Origin: Branchiostoma belcheri
Lineage: Eukaryota > Chordata > Leptocardii > Amphioxiformes > Branchiostomatidae
Reading direction: 5' to 3'
Assembly (NCBI RefSeq): GCF_001625305.1
Contig: NW_017804365.1
Coordinates: 992,824 to 1,056,823, forward strand
DNA: 64,000 nt
The translations under genes were made by a program, and so were the position numbers. Positions 1-10,046 of this stretch are shown in pieces (the first letter of the stretch is position 1; every line of letters starts with the position of its first letter). The notes beneath the pieces were generated by a model. The model saw nothing but the letters and a program-made list of their open reading frames with translations. It searched no databases and had not been told where the DNA came from.

Positions 1-119
1 TGCTCATTTAGCAACTGTTTTGCACGATTTACAGTATGGTTGAAAACTTTTTTTTTTTGGAAACGGCCGAAAATTCATGCGCGCGTGGATGTCATCCATA
101 TAATCAAATCAACATGGCC
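1..119 (+). mobile_element. Right end of a PIF/Harbinger-like MITE, subfamily B
   Basis: The block ends with GCGCGCG, then GGATGTCATCCATATAA, then ATCAACATGGCC, and is followed by TAA at 120-122. The same terminus closes the element at 42326-42719 and recurs in every unit of the 42.7-43.6 kb satellite. A TWA target duplication and GGCC terminus fit the PIF/Harbinger superfamily. The left end is either outside the window or too decayed to see. No coding capacity. Confidence 0.6.
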
Positions 120-122
120 TAA

Positions 123-440
123 TGGACACTCCTTGGCCAATGGATACAGCCTTGTCACTAGGAGATTATCGGTATGGACTTCACAAATACGAAGGCAATC
201 ACCCAAAGCCTGTTGACGTCATCATTATTGACTATAAGCGTCAGAGAAACATGTGCACAAGAAGCGAACAGGCTGCCTTCAACATGAAGAAATTTAAAAT
301 TATAGTTTATTTGGAAATCACTGATTCCTTTTGTGACATGCAGCATGGGTTTAATTTCAAACATTGATTTACTACATGTACATAATTAGGTGATGAACAA
401 TGTGATCTCGAAATTTGCATATAATTTTCTTTTAACATTT
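123..440. other. Unassigned AT-rich stretch
   Basis: No recognisable domain, repeat end or splice-framed exon seen. An open frame on each strand (122-367 plus, 158-364 minus) has no domain-like composition and is taken as chance. Confidence 0.5.
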
Positions 441-634
441 TCAAATCAAATCAAATCAACTTTATTGCTCAACAACTGTAGCTGGTACAATGTATGGCAA
501 AGAAACAACAATGGTACATAGATCAACTAATACTAAGATATAATTCTAACTAGCTAGTCCATAATGATACTAAAGCTAATCTATTGTGTTTTCTTAGGAA
601 GAGTATTATTACATTCTGTAATTCAGGGGATATA
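441..634 (-). repeat. LINE 3' untranslated region with TTTGA-type simple tail
   Basis: Read on the minus strand this lies directly downstream of the LINE coding fragment at 635-1495. It runs through TTTGCCATACATTGTACC and GCAATAAAGTTGA and ends in repeated TTTGA (441-459). The same 3' end occurs at 40987-41085 and 50267-50340, also on the minus strand. The three copies therefore define one LINE family with a conserved 3' end, the part its reverse transcriptase is expected to recognise. Confidence 0.8.
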
Positions 635-1495
635 TCAGCTATTTACAATCTGGTGTCGCTTTTGTAGTGATTCGAATATGAATTTTCCAACGTACACTGA
701 TATCTGAGTAGGACATGAAAGGAGAGTATTAAAGATATCTGATTTTGAGTGAGGTAGCGTAACATTAGTTTTGGAAGCTATGGATTGCATCAATATTTGT
801 CTGTTTTCTTCATATGTTGGACATGACATCATAAAGTGGAATTCGTCTTCAATACCCTCCTTGCATGTCGGACACAATCTCTGATCGGCTGGTGTGTTAT
901 AATGACGGCCCTTTTCGATTTCCAGGTCATGTGAACTTATCCTCATTTTAGTTATGCTTGTCGTAAAAGATTCGTTTTGAATTGATGATAGATACTTTTC
1001 AAAGCCGAAATGTTTTTTAATTTTAGAATAAGTATGAAGTTTATTGAATTTTCTTATTTCCTGCCACCAGCCAACTAGAAATGTATCCTGTAAACGTTGC
1101 TTGAATAAGCTTCCAAACTGGTTGGCATTAACCCTTGGGTTCAGCCAGACATTTTGGAAGCCGTGTCTGCACAGTAAGTCCTGTATGTGGACTGTCCAGT
1201 CATGGTCTAGTTCGACAGCAGCATCATATGCCTTCTTTACAATTCTGTCATTAGATAAATTGGTTAGCCTAAGCCAGTATTTGATCATTTGTGTCTGAGC
1301 ATCAATGTACAGTGGTAAGGTTCCTAGCTCCCCCCTTACAGCGGAATTGACAGAGCTCTTTGGAACATGGAGAAGTATTTTGTAGAAATTTAACAGAACA
1401 TACTCTAGGTCAGGAATTTTACATGGTCTCTCAAAAGCCAACAGTCTCGTACATGTATATAGCAGGGAGTTTCTGGAAACTCTTTTAGACTTTTA
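635..1495 (-). pseudogene. LINE ORF2 carboxy-terminal fragment (post-RT region and zinc knuckle)
   Basis: About 285 codons are open on the minus strand, ending at the TGA at 635-637. The reading frame stays open upstream of the first in-frame Leu to about 1495, where a stop interrupts it. The early part (KILLHVPKSSVNSAVRGELG) matches the segment that follows the reverse transcriptase domain in many non-LTR retrotransposons. Near the end is a Cys-rich knuckle, CPTCKEGIEDEFHFMMSC, spacing C-x2-C-x8-H-x4-C, as in zf-RVT-type tails. The polymerase and endonuclease domains are absent, so this is a 5'-truncated dead copy. It is followed on its own strand by a matching 3' UTR and simple tail. It could be mis-predicted as a host gene. 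The clade is not certain; the knuckle is compatible with CR1/Jockey-like LINEs. Confidence 0.8.
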
Positions 1496-1499
1496 CCGT

Positions 1500-1765
1500 T
1501 AACACTCTGTTAGTGACACCAACGGTCCTAGCATTTGGAAATAACTATGGAAGCACAGGAGACATACACACATGCACACCTAAAAAACACCCCCGTACTC
1601 GGTGGCAAAGGTGATGTAATAGCAATAAGTACCAAAGATTCGTGAGGGTGCTTACATAACGAATGAACTAGATAAGGGATAAGATGGTGTATAGTGGGGT
1701 AGGTTGGCTTCGAAATGTTGACAACCCAAAAATTAGTTGGGTTTAAACGGGTCCTGCAAAGTATT
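1500..1765. other. Unassigned flank of LINE fragment
   Basis: No repeat end or coding signal that I can support, apart from a short CA-rich stretch near 1560-1580. Confidence 0.4.
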
Positions 1766-1850
1766 ATGCTGATCACTAATATGCGGAAACACACACACAC
1801 ACACAGACACACACAGGCAAAACAATACTTCCCGTTTTCATGCAGGTAAA
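1766..1850 (+). repeat. CA microsatellite inside a conserved repeat cassette
   Basis: A (CA)n tract at about 1790-1816 is preceded by TATGCTGATCACTAATATGC and GGAAAC, and followed by CAAAACAATACTT and a TTTTCATGCAGG variant. The same left and right flanks surround the CA tracts at 9668-9820 and 20585-20725, so the microsatellite travels within a dispersed element. Confidence 0.6.
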
Positions 1851-2335
1851 TGTTATAAGAAAAAATATAGTGAATAACAAAATGAGCAAAAAGTAAGATG
1901 AAAACTTACTACCACTGCAGTTAGAAAATGATGCATATTACATATAAAATTCAACGTAGTGCGCAGTGCATGCGTCAATTCCGTGTTTTCATCTATTTTC
2001 ATGTCCCTCCCCTTTTACATTTGTCATTCGTCCAGCAAACCTGCTACTATTTGTCATAAAATCCCCCTTTTTACCCCCAAGCACGTAATACTACCACTAC
2101 CTGACTACTGAAGATCGGGCGCTGATAGCTATTTTTTCTAGATAACGTGTTATGTGCCAGCTGAGACCGTGTTCCCGAGGGAATTGCACTTCTAGTGTTC
2201 TAATAAGCCACAAGGGGAAAGTGTGGGAATGACGTTTTGCCATCCTGTCGTTTCGATAACAAGTTATAAAACATCAACAAACGGAGCAGAGAGGCAGTAC
2301 GGATGAGAAATGAATGATGAAAATATTTTATCTTG
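1851..2335. other. Unassigned stretch
   Basis: Mixed-composition DNA with no ORF of note on either strand and no recognisable repeat terminus. Confidence 0.4.
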
Positions 2336-2339
2336 ATTG

Positions 2340-2568
2340 AATACTATTATTATGCTTTGTATTTAGGTCTGTTGTAAGTTTATACTGTTAATTGACTGAT
2401 TTTAGCTTAATGTCGTACTTGTTAGTTTACTGTAATAGTATGTTATATTGTGTATGTTTAATCTTTGTATTGCTTGGCACCCGAAATCAGCCATGCTGCC
2501 TGGGTGGCCAGTGTATTGTCATGTTACAATTGAATTTTAAAAGAAATAAAATAAAATGAAAATATTTT
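2340..2568 (+). repeat. LINE 3' UTR with (AATAAA)-type tail
   Basis: The segment ends with ATCAGCCATGCTGCC, GGGTGGCCAGTGTATTG and an AAATAAAATAAAATG tail. A second, diverged copy of the same 3' end is at 59740-59870 (TTCAGCCATGG, GGCTGCCAGTCATTG, AATAAA). The self-complementary AGCCATG/GGTGGC region and simple A-rich tail fit a CR1-like LINE 3' UTR. No associated ORF was found upstream. Confidence 0.55.
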
Positions 2569-2847
2569 TTGGAACATTTGGTTGTAATGAGTTGTATAAA
2601 TCAACGGTTTCATTTAAAAGCAATGGTAGGTAACCTGTCACTTGTAATGGCTCTACTCTTCCTACTTAATAGCTACCAGTATTATTAATTGTGTTACTCG
2701 CCCTGGGTTTTTCTTTCCAAACCTATTTTAATTTCGTTTACTCTTAGATCTTTGGCCTGTGTGAAGCTGCGTATGGGCCCTGCTAATGTGTTCCATCTGA
2801 TATTTCATTTCATTCTACAATCTAGCACAGCATTATTAACTTAGCAT

Positions 2848-3332
2848 GGCCACAGCAAGAAATTTTTATGGATAACATACGCGCGCGCATTAATTTTCGC
2901 CTGATTTTGAAAAAAAAATTGTTTTGCCTTCTGACGGTGGTTAACATGCCAAAAATGGGCAAAGATGCTGAATCGTAAATGCCTACCGGGTCGGATACTA
3001 TCAGGGATTCAGGAAACCTAAGGCAAAATAGCTCGCGTTTGATCGCGAATGTTGACAGTAATGATGACATCGCATACAATCCAACCCAGTGTAGTAGCTG
3101 CCTATGATGGCACGGTTAGCCGTTTTGCTAGAATTTCTAGTAAATCGAGGCATTTACACATTTCCAAGAACATGTTATACTGTTGAATGCAAGAATAAGA
3201 TATCTGTTTGGTTGTAATATCATGTTTGGCCACTTCAATTCTTGTTTAGCAAGGCTTATGACCTCAAAATATGAAAATAAAAGAATCTTGTTGCTTTTGA
3301 TCGCATTTTTTTCTCTAACTCATTAGATTTGA
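2848..3332 (+). mobile_element. PIF/Harbinger-like MITE, subfamily A (right terminus lost)
   Basis: The left terminus GGCCACAGCAAGAAATTTTT and the subterminal GCGCGCGCATTAATTTT block match the intact copy at 15179-15588. The body continues to TCATTAGATTTG at about 3330, matching the pre-terminal part of that copy, but the final ~50 bp, including the right inverted repeat, are missing. No ORF inside. Confidence 0.7.
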
Positions 3333-3354
3333 TTGGGAATTGATTCTTCATGAC

Positions 3355-3640
3355 AATTTTGACTGGTTCACATTCACTGCAGCTGCAGCTGGTGTCACTG
3401 CTGTAGATGCATTCTCAATATTTGCATATCTAATGTAATGGCATGTATACATGTTCCCTGTAACCACGTATATGTATTGATGTAACTATTGTACGTTTGG
3501 GAAAGCATCTATAGCAGCGACATTTTTGCTGCTGTGCAATGTGAACCAATCAAAACCGCACTGAGGAAGGTGACAGACGGTCACTGAAACGTCGGCTGAA
3601 TAAAATACTTGGTTGTGTAAAGAGTCTCTTAACTCTAGAT
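3355..3640 (+). mobile_element. Fold-back / Penelope-like terminal repeat, family c
   Basis: Inverted arms of about 50 bp (3361-3415 and 3506-3556, sharing TGGTTCACATT) form a hairpin. They are followed by a hammerhead-like core (3561-3593), then GGCTGAATAAAA and ACTTGGTTGTGTAAAG. The same tail occurs at 59180-59325 (minus) and inside both arms of the 60-62 kb inverted repeat. Assignment to Penelope-like elements rests on the ribozyme-like core plus AATAAA tail and is an inference. Confidence 0.5.
3561..3593 (+). ncRNA. Hammerhead-ribozyme-like core, family c
   Basis: CTGAGGA (matching CTGANGA) is followed by one extra A, a GTGAC/GTCAC stem closed over AGACG, then GAAAC and GTC. These are the conserved elements of a hammerhead in the right order. 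The extra A before stem II and the lack of a clear stem I make self-cleavage uncertain. Confidence 0.3.
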
Positions 3641-3689
3641 AGGGCATTTCTCCGTAATTACCAATAATGGTATGCACATTTTGGTAAAT

Positions 3690-4510
3690 AAATCGTGTAA
3701 ATGATGGAAATGTTATCGATTGGTTAACCTAATTACATTGTATTACATCTTCAAGGGGAGGAGCCACTTTGTGCTAACCATTTGTTTTCGTTCATAATTG
3801 ACTGTTTCCCCAATCCTCTATGAATATGTAACGAATGTTGAGTGTATAGGGCCTAATATAGGACTGTGTTATTCTCTAAAAGACAACATGTTAATTGGTA
3901 TCACTCAAAAATGTAAAATATTGATTAACAAGGAATAATCTTTCAGATCAACCCTTAATATTTCCCGCCTTGAATATTGTCCGATGATTGTTTTTGCGAA
4001 ATGATATATTTCACCTGGCGGAATATATCTGGAGTATACTGAGGGTACCAAGAGCATTGTTAGCGTAAGATATAACTACTTCCTAGTCCAAACTCAATGT
4101 CAAGTTGCCGTTAGAATTACTTCATGGGATTCATGAAAAAATATCGACAGACCCGAAACAGTTGCTTCTGCTTTGAAGTATCCTTTTAAAGAATTGTTGG
4201 TGATGAGTACTTTTTGTAACTTAGGGCCGAATTCTTAAATCGGGGCACGGCCAGGCTGTTTTTTGGAGGAAAAATATTACATTTAAGGATGATTTTGGGA
4301 AGGAAAAATATTAAATTAAAGCAGAACAAAGCACAAACATAAAAAACATCGATATTCGTGGCAAATTTTATGTTTAGGCTTTATACGGGTTTGTTTAAAT
4401 TCTTCGTCCCTTCATACAGTCCAGCTGTACATGTTACCCTGGCATTGTTCGAGAGTACGTGGATGGTATGTCGACTTCTAGGAGAGACTCCCCTAAACAG
4501 TCACAATTGA
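3690..4510. other. Low-copy AT-rich stretch
   Basis: I see no coding signal, repeat terminus or hairpin of note. Confidence 0.4.
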
Positions 4511-4514
4511 CGAA

Positions 4515-5705
4515 AACGCTTTGTATATTTTTATGTTTACCGAAAGAAAACATATTGTTTTTTGCTCAGTGTCCTCTTCTTCTCCAAACACTACTAACCT
4601 CTGACCTGGCCAATGACCTGATTTGTCGACGTCTGTCACCATGGTAACTGATGTTGGGTTACATAATGTTGCAATCTTATAGTAGGAGGGATTAAGACTC
4701 CTGTCTGACTATATATATGAATGTATTTGAGTAAGAATTAACAGAGCAGGCCATGTGCGAAGGTAAACATTATGCATTTGCTTTGCAAATGTTACCTTTC
4801 TAGTTTTCATTTTCTTTCTTCTTTACTCGTCTTCTTTTAGAGGGATATTCACTCTGCTAAGTTTGTCGAACTTTTTTTCTTTATCTCTTTTCATTTATCA
4901 TTCACACGTCAGGCTTCACCGAACCGCGCGTTCTACTAGAACGGGCAACGTGGACAAATTTACAGCGTTGATTTAGGTTTTATTTCTTGAAACTCAGCGT
5001 CGCGCCATCAGAACGATAAATCACTCCCGTGTTCTTTCCGGCCGTGAGTTTGGGGAAGTTTTTGCTGAGGGTTACCTACAGGGGTTTGTTGGATCGATAC
5101 ATCCCATTGACCTGGATGCTGCCTCGGAAGACTGTTATCACAGCGACAGAGATTATAACAATCCCGCACCAATCGACCCTTGATCTGGAGGGGGTAGCCA
5201 GCTGGAAAACTGCTGATTGGGTTGGAGTCGATTGAATAGACTCAGAGGATCATTAGTCATACCGGCCGAATCGATGGACGAGTTTTGGCGGACCAGACAC
5301 CCGCCCCACTCCGATGAGTACCGTCTGATCAAGGCGACTCGCATGGCTGTTTGTTAAAGCTGCATTATGTAAAATTAGGCTACACCAATTTTAATCTGTT
5401 GGTTCTCAAAAGTTTTTCAGAAAAAATGAAACTAGAGAAGTAACATTTGCAATGTTTACCTTCGGACATGGTCTGCCCTGTTAATTTTTACTCAAACACA
5501 TTCACATACATATACTGTGAGTATATGGTGACAGGAGTAGAGCAAATTGCAACATTGGGTAACCCAACACCAGTCACTATGGTAACAGACGTAAACAAAT
5601 AATGTCATTGGCCAGGTCAGAGGTTAGTGTTTGGAACAGAAGAGGAGGAAGAAACTGAGTAAAAACAATATGTTTTCTTTTGGTAAACATAATGTGGAAA
5701 ATGCC
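4515..5705. mobile_element. Inverted-arm element with X-box-type palindrome in each arm
   Basis: Arms of about 300 bp (4515-4825 and 5405-5705) are inverted copies of each other around a ~580-bp centre. Shared words include GGTCATTGGCCAGGTCAG (variant), ACAATATGTTTTCTTT and AACATTTGCAA. Single-arm relatives lie at 13490-13705, 41585-41825 and 58605-58810. Each carries a GTCACC-AT-GGTAAC-like palindrome (4635-4648; 5573-5586 with one change). No ORF with domain content lies in the centre. Confidence 0.65.
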
Positions 5706-6240
5706 AAATATAAGTTGGAATCACACCGCCAGCCATGTTTTTGTAGTGGCCTCGTGTGAGCCCTTTTAGCGCCAACCATAAATGTAAGATAATTGCCGAT
5801 GAAATATGTTACAAATTGGAAGAACGTATACACATCGCAATCACACGATTGTATTTTAATAATATATTTCAATATTTCAAGAAAATATAATACCCCAAGA
5901 ATAGAAGCAATTTTTCTTGTTTGTAGATGCTTATTTCTGAATTCCAAAAAGGCATTGTATTCGCAACTTGACTTTGGACTAGGCAGCAGTATTATACGGC
6001 ATCAATATCCTGGTAACCCTAAGTACCCTCAAGATCAATTACAACGAATTGCAGCATTTCACTAGTATTTCTCGAATAACAATTGGTGAAACTTCAGAGT
6101 AGGGGCTTGGGTTGGTATTGACATTTTTTTTTTTGCAATGTGGTTCTAGACACTTGTTTGGCAGTGCACTTATAACAATTGTTTTCCATTTGGTTTGGCC
6201 CACCGTTTAATCCACGGTAGTCATTTCATTGAAATCCGCA
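5706..6240. other. Unassigned stretch with a short repeat relative
   Basis: At about 5915-5970 a segment (TTGTAGATGCTTATTTCTGA, then CCAAAAAGGCATTGTATTCG) resembles the unit of the tandem duplication at 9427-9600. Nothing else recognised. Confidence 0.35.
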
Positions 6241-6278
6241 CCTAAGATTCAAAATGGCTATTGGTTAACTCGCAAGTA

Positions 6279-6309
6279 GTATTAGTATTAATAGTGGTAG
6301 AAGTTGTAT

Positions 6310-6359
<50 letters not shown>

Positions 6360-6377
6360 GTCGTAGTAGTAGTAGGT

Positions 6378-6408
<31 letters not shown>

Positions 6409-6665
6409 TAGTAGTAGTAGTGGTAGTAGTAGTAGTAATGGTAGTAGTAGTGGTGGTAGTAGTAGTAATGGTAGTAGTAGTAGAAGTGGTGGTGGTGGAA
6501 GTAGTAGTAGTAGTAGTTGTAGTAGTAGTAGTAGTGTTGGTAGTAGTAGTAGTACTAGAGGTGGTGGTAGTATCATTAGTAGTAGTAGTAGTATTAGTAG
6601 TGGTGGTAGTTGTAGTAGAGGTAGTAGCAGTAGAAGTAGTGGTGGTAGTAGTAGTATTAGACTGG
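6279..6665. repeat. Imperfect TAG/GTA trinucleotide microsatellite
   Basis: About 385 bp of interrupted (TAG)n, with TGG, TAA and other substitutions. It produces long poly-Val, poly-Thr and poly-Leu open frames on both strands (for example 6261-6680 plus and 6242-6673 minus). These are by-products of the repeat, not genes. Confidence 0.95.
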
Positions 6666-6669
6666 TTTA

Positions 6670-7948
6670 TCACATATTAGCAACATATATACATGCATGC
6701 CTCCTGGCAGCCGTGGAGGGCTGAATTGTGAGGCAATTTACAGAGGTATTAGTCTAAAGAGATTTTGCATTTACAATTATAATCGTTACAATACAATGTT
6801 AAAATTTGCATGTTCAACATTAAAAATTCATGAAAAAGAACAATTGCGCTCAAAGGTAATTGGCAAGTTTGCACAATTGAGAAGCAATTTGGTTCCTTTA
6901 ACTTTCTCTTGCTGGAAGGTGACACAGGGGCATTGTACCGCCTTTACAAGCAAATTTAAACAATATATTGGAGACCGTTGACATGTCATCTTTGATTCCA
7001 ATCTACATTGAGGCAACCGGAATTCACCCAATTTCCTTAGAAGAAACAACACCGCGGATATTGATATCAATTCTCGACGGTATTCATAGAATCCCCTCGT
7101 TTCTTGTACCTTAATTAGCAACGAAAAAGACAACGTTCCCAACCGTGTTCTTTGTTCGTCTTATTGCTAAAGCGAGTGCGCCTCTCTTACAAGCTTAGTG
7201 AGTGAAAAGAAAGGATATTTCTCCGGAGACTTGGACGTGAATACTAAGTTGTATGAGTCTCGTATGAAATTGTGGCAAATGTCTGGAGATGTATGTACAT
7301 GCACCAATGTCCGTCCCCAGACATCTAAACAGCCGAAGTAGATTGATGGCTCGCAGCAAACACTCGAAAGATATTCCTTAAGTTGTTGAAGTGAAGTGGT
7401 AGTGCGTCTCCCCTGCTGTTAGATCATGAACAGACACGTCTGCTTGTCAAGCTTTGACACTAGAGACGACATGTGGTCTCACCACCTCCAGCAAGCACCA
7501 ACACGAGCTTATCATCACCCCGTAGGAATCCCTCCCTCCAGGAGCGGAGGAAGCATGGCCAACCTGGGCATGTCGCAACCGCCTTAGTCTCAACCAGACG
7601 TCTTTTGCGGGCTGAATGAATCGTAGAAATCGGCCTAAAAAGGGTATTAATTGGCAAGAGAAGGTAGCCGGCCAGAGAAGCTCAATTTGCCCGATTTATA
7701 TTCAGCTCGCAAAAGAAGTCTGGTGGAGACTACAACCGCCTATGAAGAACTTGACAGGAAGGCGTAAGACATTCATGAAGAAGTGTAGTCTCGTCCCTGA
7801 CGGACAAACTGCATGTGACTGCGGGCAGGAGCAGAACAACATGGAAGAAAAAACAACATGGAACTACCATGTCTATGATGTTTTATGATTACAGAATTAC
7901 ATAGCTTTTCATTCCTTTTTTGTCTCTCACTTTCTTCACTGTCAACAT
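6670..7948. other. Unassigned stretch
   Basis: Several short ORFs (6697-6981, 6828-7142, 7460-7657, 7616-7888) lack recognisable domains and overlap on opposite strands. I find no repeat termini until the TTAA at 7949. Confidence 0.4.
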
Positions 7949-7952
7949 TTAA

Positions 7953-8939
7953 TCCTAAACAGTACACCTGGGGTCCGCGCGGACCTCAGCACTATATATT
8001 CTGTAATATATTTTTTTTTGTTTCTAAAGATTTTTTTCTGAAATGTCAGGTAATTGTCACCCACAAAGTTGTCCCTCAATACCGCGCAGAAAACTCGGTT
8101 TCCCCTATTTTTAAAAATTTTTATATCTGATTTTCTTTTGGGGTCCGCGCGGACCCCAGCCGGCTTTCGATCGTAATGGATACATTGGCGTTCTTATACA
8201 TTACTTTATTTCCGTTTTTTTATGTTTTTATGCACTTATCGTATAGCCAACAAATTTTCAGAGAATGGTGTACTATTAGAATTAAATTCTAACAGCTTTG
8301 GTGTAATTATGACGTCATATGACGTCAGGGCTAATAATATGGTCCGCCATCTTGGATTTTGACCAATGACGTCATAAAATTAGCATATATTATGAATATT
8401 AAATGATTTAACTTACCTTTGATTATGTAAGATGTTATTAATGTCAGAAAGGAAGTGTTATTTAATATAAAACCCAGAAAATTTTCATGTTCAAACCAAA
8501 ATTACTGATTTAAAAAAAACTGCCTGTCAGAAACCCGTTGCCATGGCAACACAAGAAATCATCAACTTATTTAAGTAATATGATTTTTTTCCAGATACAT
8601 TTTAGAAAAGTTCACCAAATTTGATGGTTCTAGCTCAAGCCTTTCGGGCGCTATTTAAGATTAAAGTTGGCGCGGGCCTCAAAAAAACACTCGGTCTGAA
8701 TAGGGTGTAAAAATCGGGTATTTCGTCTTTTTGTCTTTTCTTCACTAAAAAAATAGGAAAAGTTCAAAATGTATTATTTTTGTACGTAATGTGGACTCAG
8801 AGATTCGCACATTAATTTGCAAAACAATTGAGCTGATATCATGTTGATAATTTCTAAAAATTAGCAAAACACTGATTTGGGGTCCGCGCGGACCCCAGGT
8901 ATACAGATTAATTAGTCCAAGAAGGTGTACTGTTGAGGG
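7953..8939 (+). mobile_element. Non-autonomous piggyBac-like MITE (987 bp, TTAA target duplication)
   Basis: TTAA at 7949-7952 and 8940-8943 bracket inverted termini (TCCTAAACAGTACACCT at the left, complement of AGGTGTACTGTTGAGGG at the right). A TTAA duplication with CCC-type ends is the piggyBac hallmark. An 18-bp palindrome GGGGTCCGCGCGGACCCC lies inside each end (7970-7987 with one mismatch; 8879-8896) and once internally (8140-8157). No transposase frame is present. A shorter copy is at 55637-56161, and relatives lie at 16195-17044 and 19995-20310. Confidence 0.8.
8310..8550. promoter_or_regulatory. CRE / YY1-type / X-box-type motif cluster within the piggyBac-like MITE
   Basis: The cluster contains TGACGTCA at 8310-8317, 8320-8327 and 8367-8374. 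It also has GTCCGCCATCTTGG at 8342-8355, the complement of the YY1-type CCAAGATGGCGG. A perfect X-box-type GTTGCCATGGCAAC is at 8537-8550. Motif identity is read from sequence; binding by CREB/ATF, YY1 and RFX proteins is inference. Confidence 0.5.
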
Positions 8940-8943
8940 TTAA

Positions 8944-9420
8944 CAAGGTTATTTTCTAAACTTAAACTGATAGCTTTAATTAGTTCAGTGTTTGGTTCAG
9001 TGTTTGGATGTTTGGTTCGCATATTCAAGTCCTTTTAGAAGCCCCCCTGCCGTGCCTTACTGTTTGTGGTCTTTTATAAAGAAAGCACTTAAGATCTACT
9101 TGTAAATCAATTATTTACTGGAGTTTACATCTGGAGATGTTTTGTTAGCACTTCCCCAGTCGCATGTTCCCATATAAAAAATATGTAAAAAAAAAGGAGT
9201 CAAAACGCAGAGATCTGTTATGTACATTGCAAATTCCCACATGCACAGTGGTACTACAAACGTATAGTATCTACCTTCTGAAGTCGTGCTTGACAGCGTG
9301 TCCAACAAACCCACCGAGCATTCTGTCAACCAAGAACCTCCATGCGTCTGCTTTGATCAAACCGCCTTTCTGGAAACTAAGCCGGCCTATACGACCCTCT
9401 AGATAAAATCATTGCTAACT
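8944..9420. other. Unassigned stretch
   Basis: Short overlapping ORFs (9111-9329 minus, 9164-9406 plus) with no domain signature. No repeat end recognised. Confidence 0.4.
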
Positions 9421-9426
9421 AGTGAA

Positions 9427-9600
9427 GATATGCTACAAGGCATACTCAAAAGCAGAACCAATCGTTCTAGTTTTGTAGATACTATTTTTTTTAATCCAAA
9501 AAAGGAATTGTATTGGCAACTTGGTAAAGATATGCTACAAGGCATACTCAAGAGCAGAACCAATCGTTCTAGTTTTGTAGATACTATTTTTTTACATATT
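9427..9600 (+). repeat. Near-identical 102-bp tandem duplication
   Basis: The segment from GATATGCTACAAGGCATACT restarts exactly 102 bp later (9427 and 9529) with only a change or two. Because 102 is divisible by 3, the plus-strand frame 9412-9603 reads the same peptide twice (motif ILKSRTNRSSFVDTIF). The unit resembles 5915-5970, so it is probably repeat-derived. Confidence 0.75.
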
Positions 9601-9667
9601 TGACCTTGATCTTTGTCTTCCCAAGACGTACCAGCATACCACATATCATCACAATCCATAAAGGCGT

Positions 9668-9720
9668 TATGAAGTTATGCTAACCACAAAGTTGCGGAAA
9701 CACAGACAGACAGACAGACA

Positions 9721-9770
<50 letters not shown>

Positions 9771-9820
9771 TACAGACAGAAACGCCAAAAACAATACCTC
9801 CATTTTTCATGGAGGTAATC
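9668..9820 (+). repeat. GACA/CA microsatellite in a conserved repeat cassette
   Basis: ATGCTAACCACAAAGTTGCGG precedes (GACA)n and (CA)n at about 9699-9766. The tract is followed by AAAACAATACCTCC and a CCTCCATTTTTCATGGAGG hairpin. The same flanks enclose the CA tracts at 1766-1850 and 20585-20725. Confidence 0.7.
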
Positions 9821-9824
9821 AGAG

Positions 9825-9990
9825 CCTTCTCTTGTCTCCTCTCTTCATCCCATCTGACATCCCAGTCAGATGGATACATGACATTCTCTGGCGTGGCAAA
9901 AAAATCTTTGACCACTGTCAGAGGGCAAGAAAGTTTTTTTCTCTAAAATCAGGCAAAAATTAATGAGCGCGCGGCCTAAGTAATGTTAAA
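9825..9990 (-). mobile_element. MITE subfamily A fragment, minus orientation
   Basis: AATCAGGCAAAAATTAATG, GCGCGCGG and GGCCTAAG correspond to the subterminal block and very end of the MITE seen at 15179-15588. The ~30 bp normally between them are deleted. Upstream, AGAGCCTTCTCTTGTCTCC matches the interior of the copies at 37009-37486 and 40856-41304. Confidence 0.6.
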
Positions 9991-10046
9991 AGTCTGTTAC
10001 GATGCCATCTTGTCGCCGTTAGCCGGTTTAATTGCAAAAAGAGTTA

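Noticed and set aside
6242..6680. Poly-Thr, poly-Val and poly-Leu proteins
   Set aside because: Direct translation of an imperfect TAG triplet repeat in different frames.
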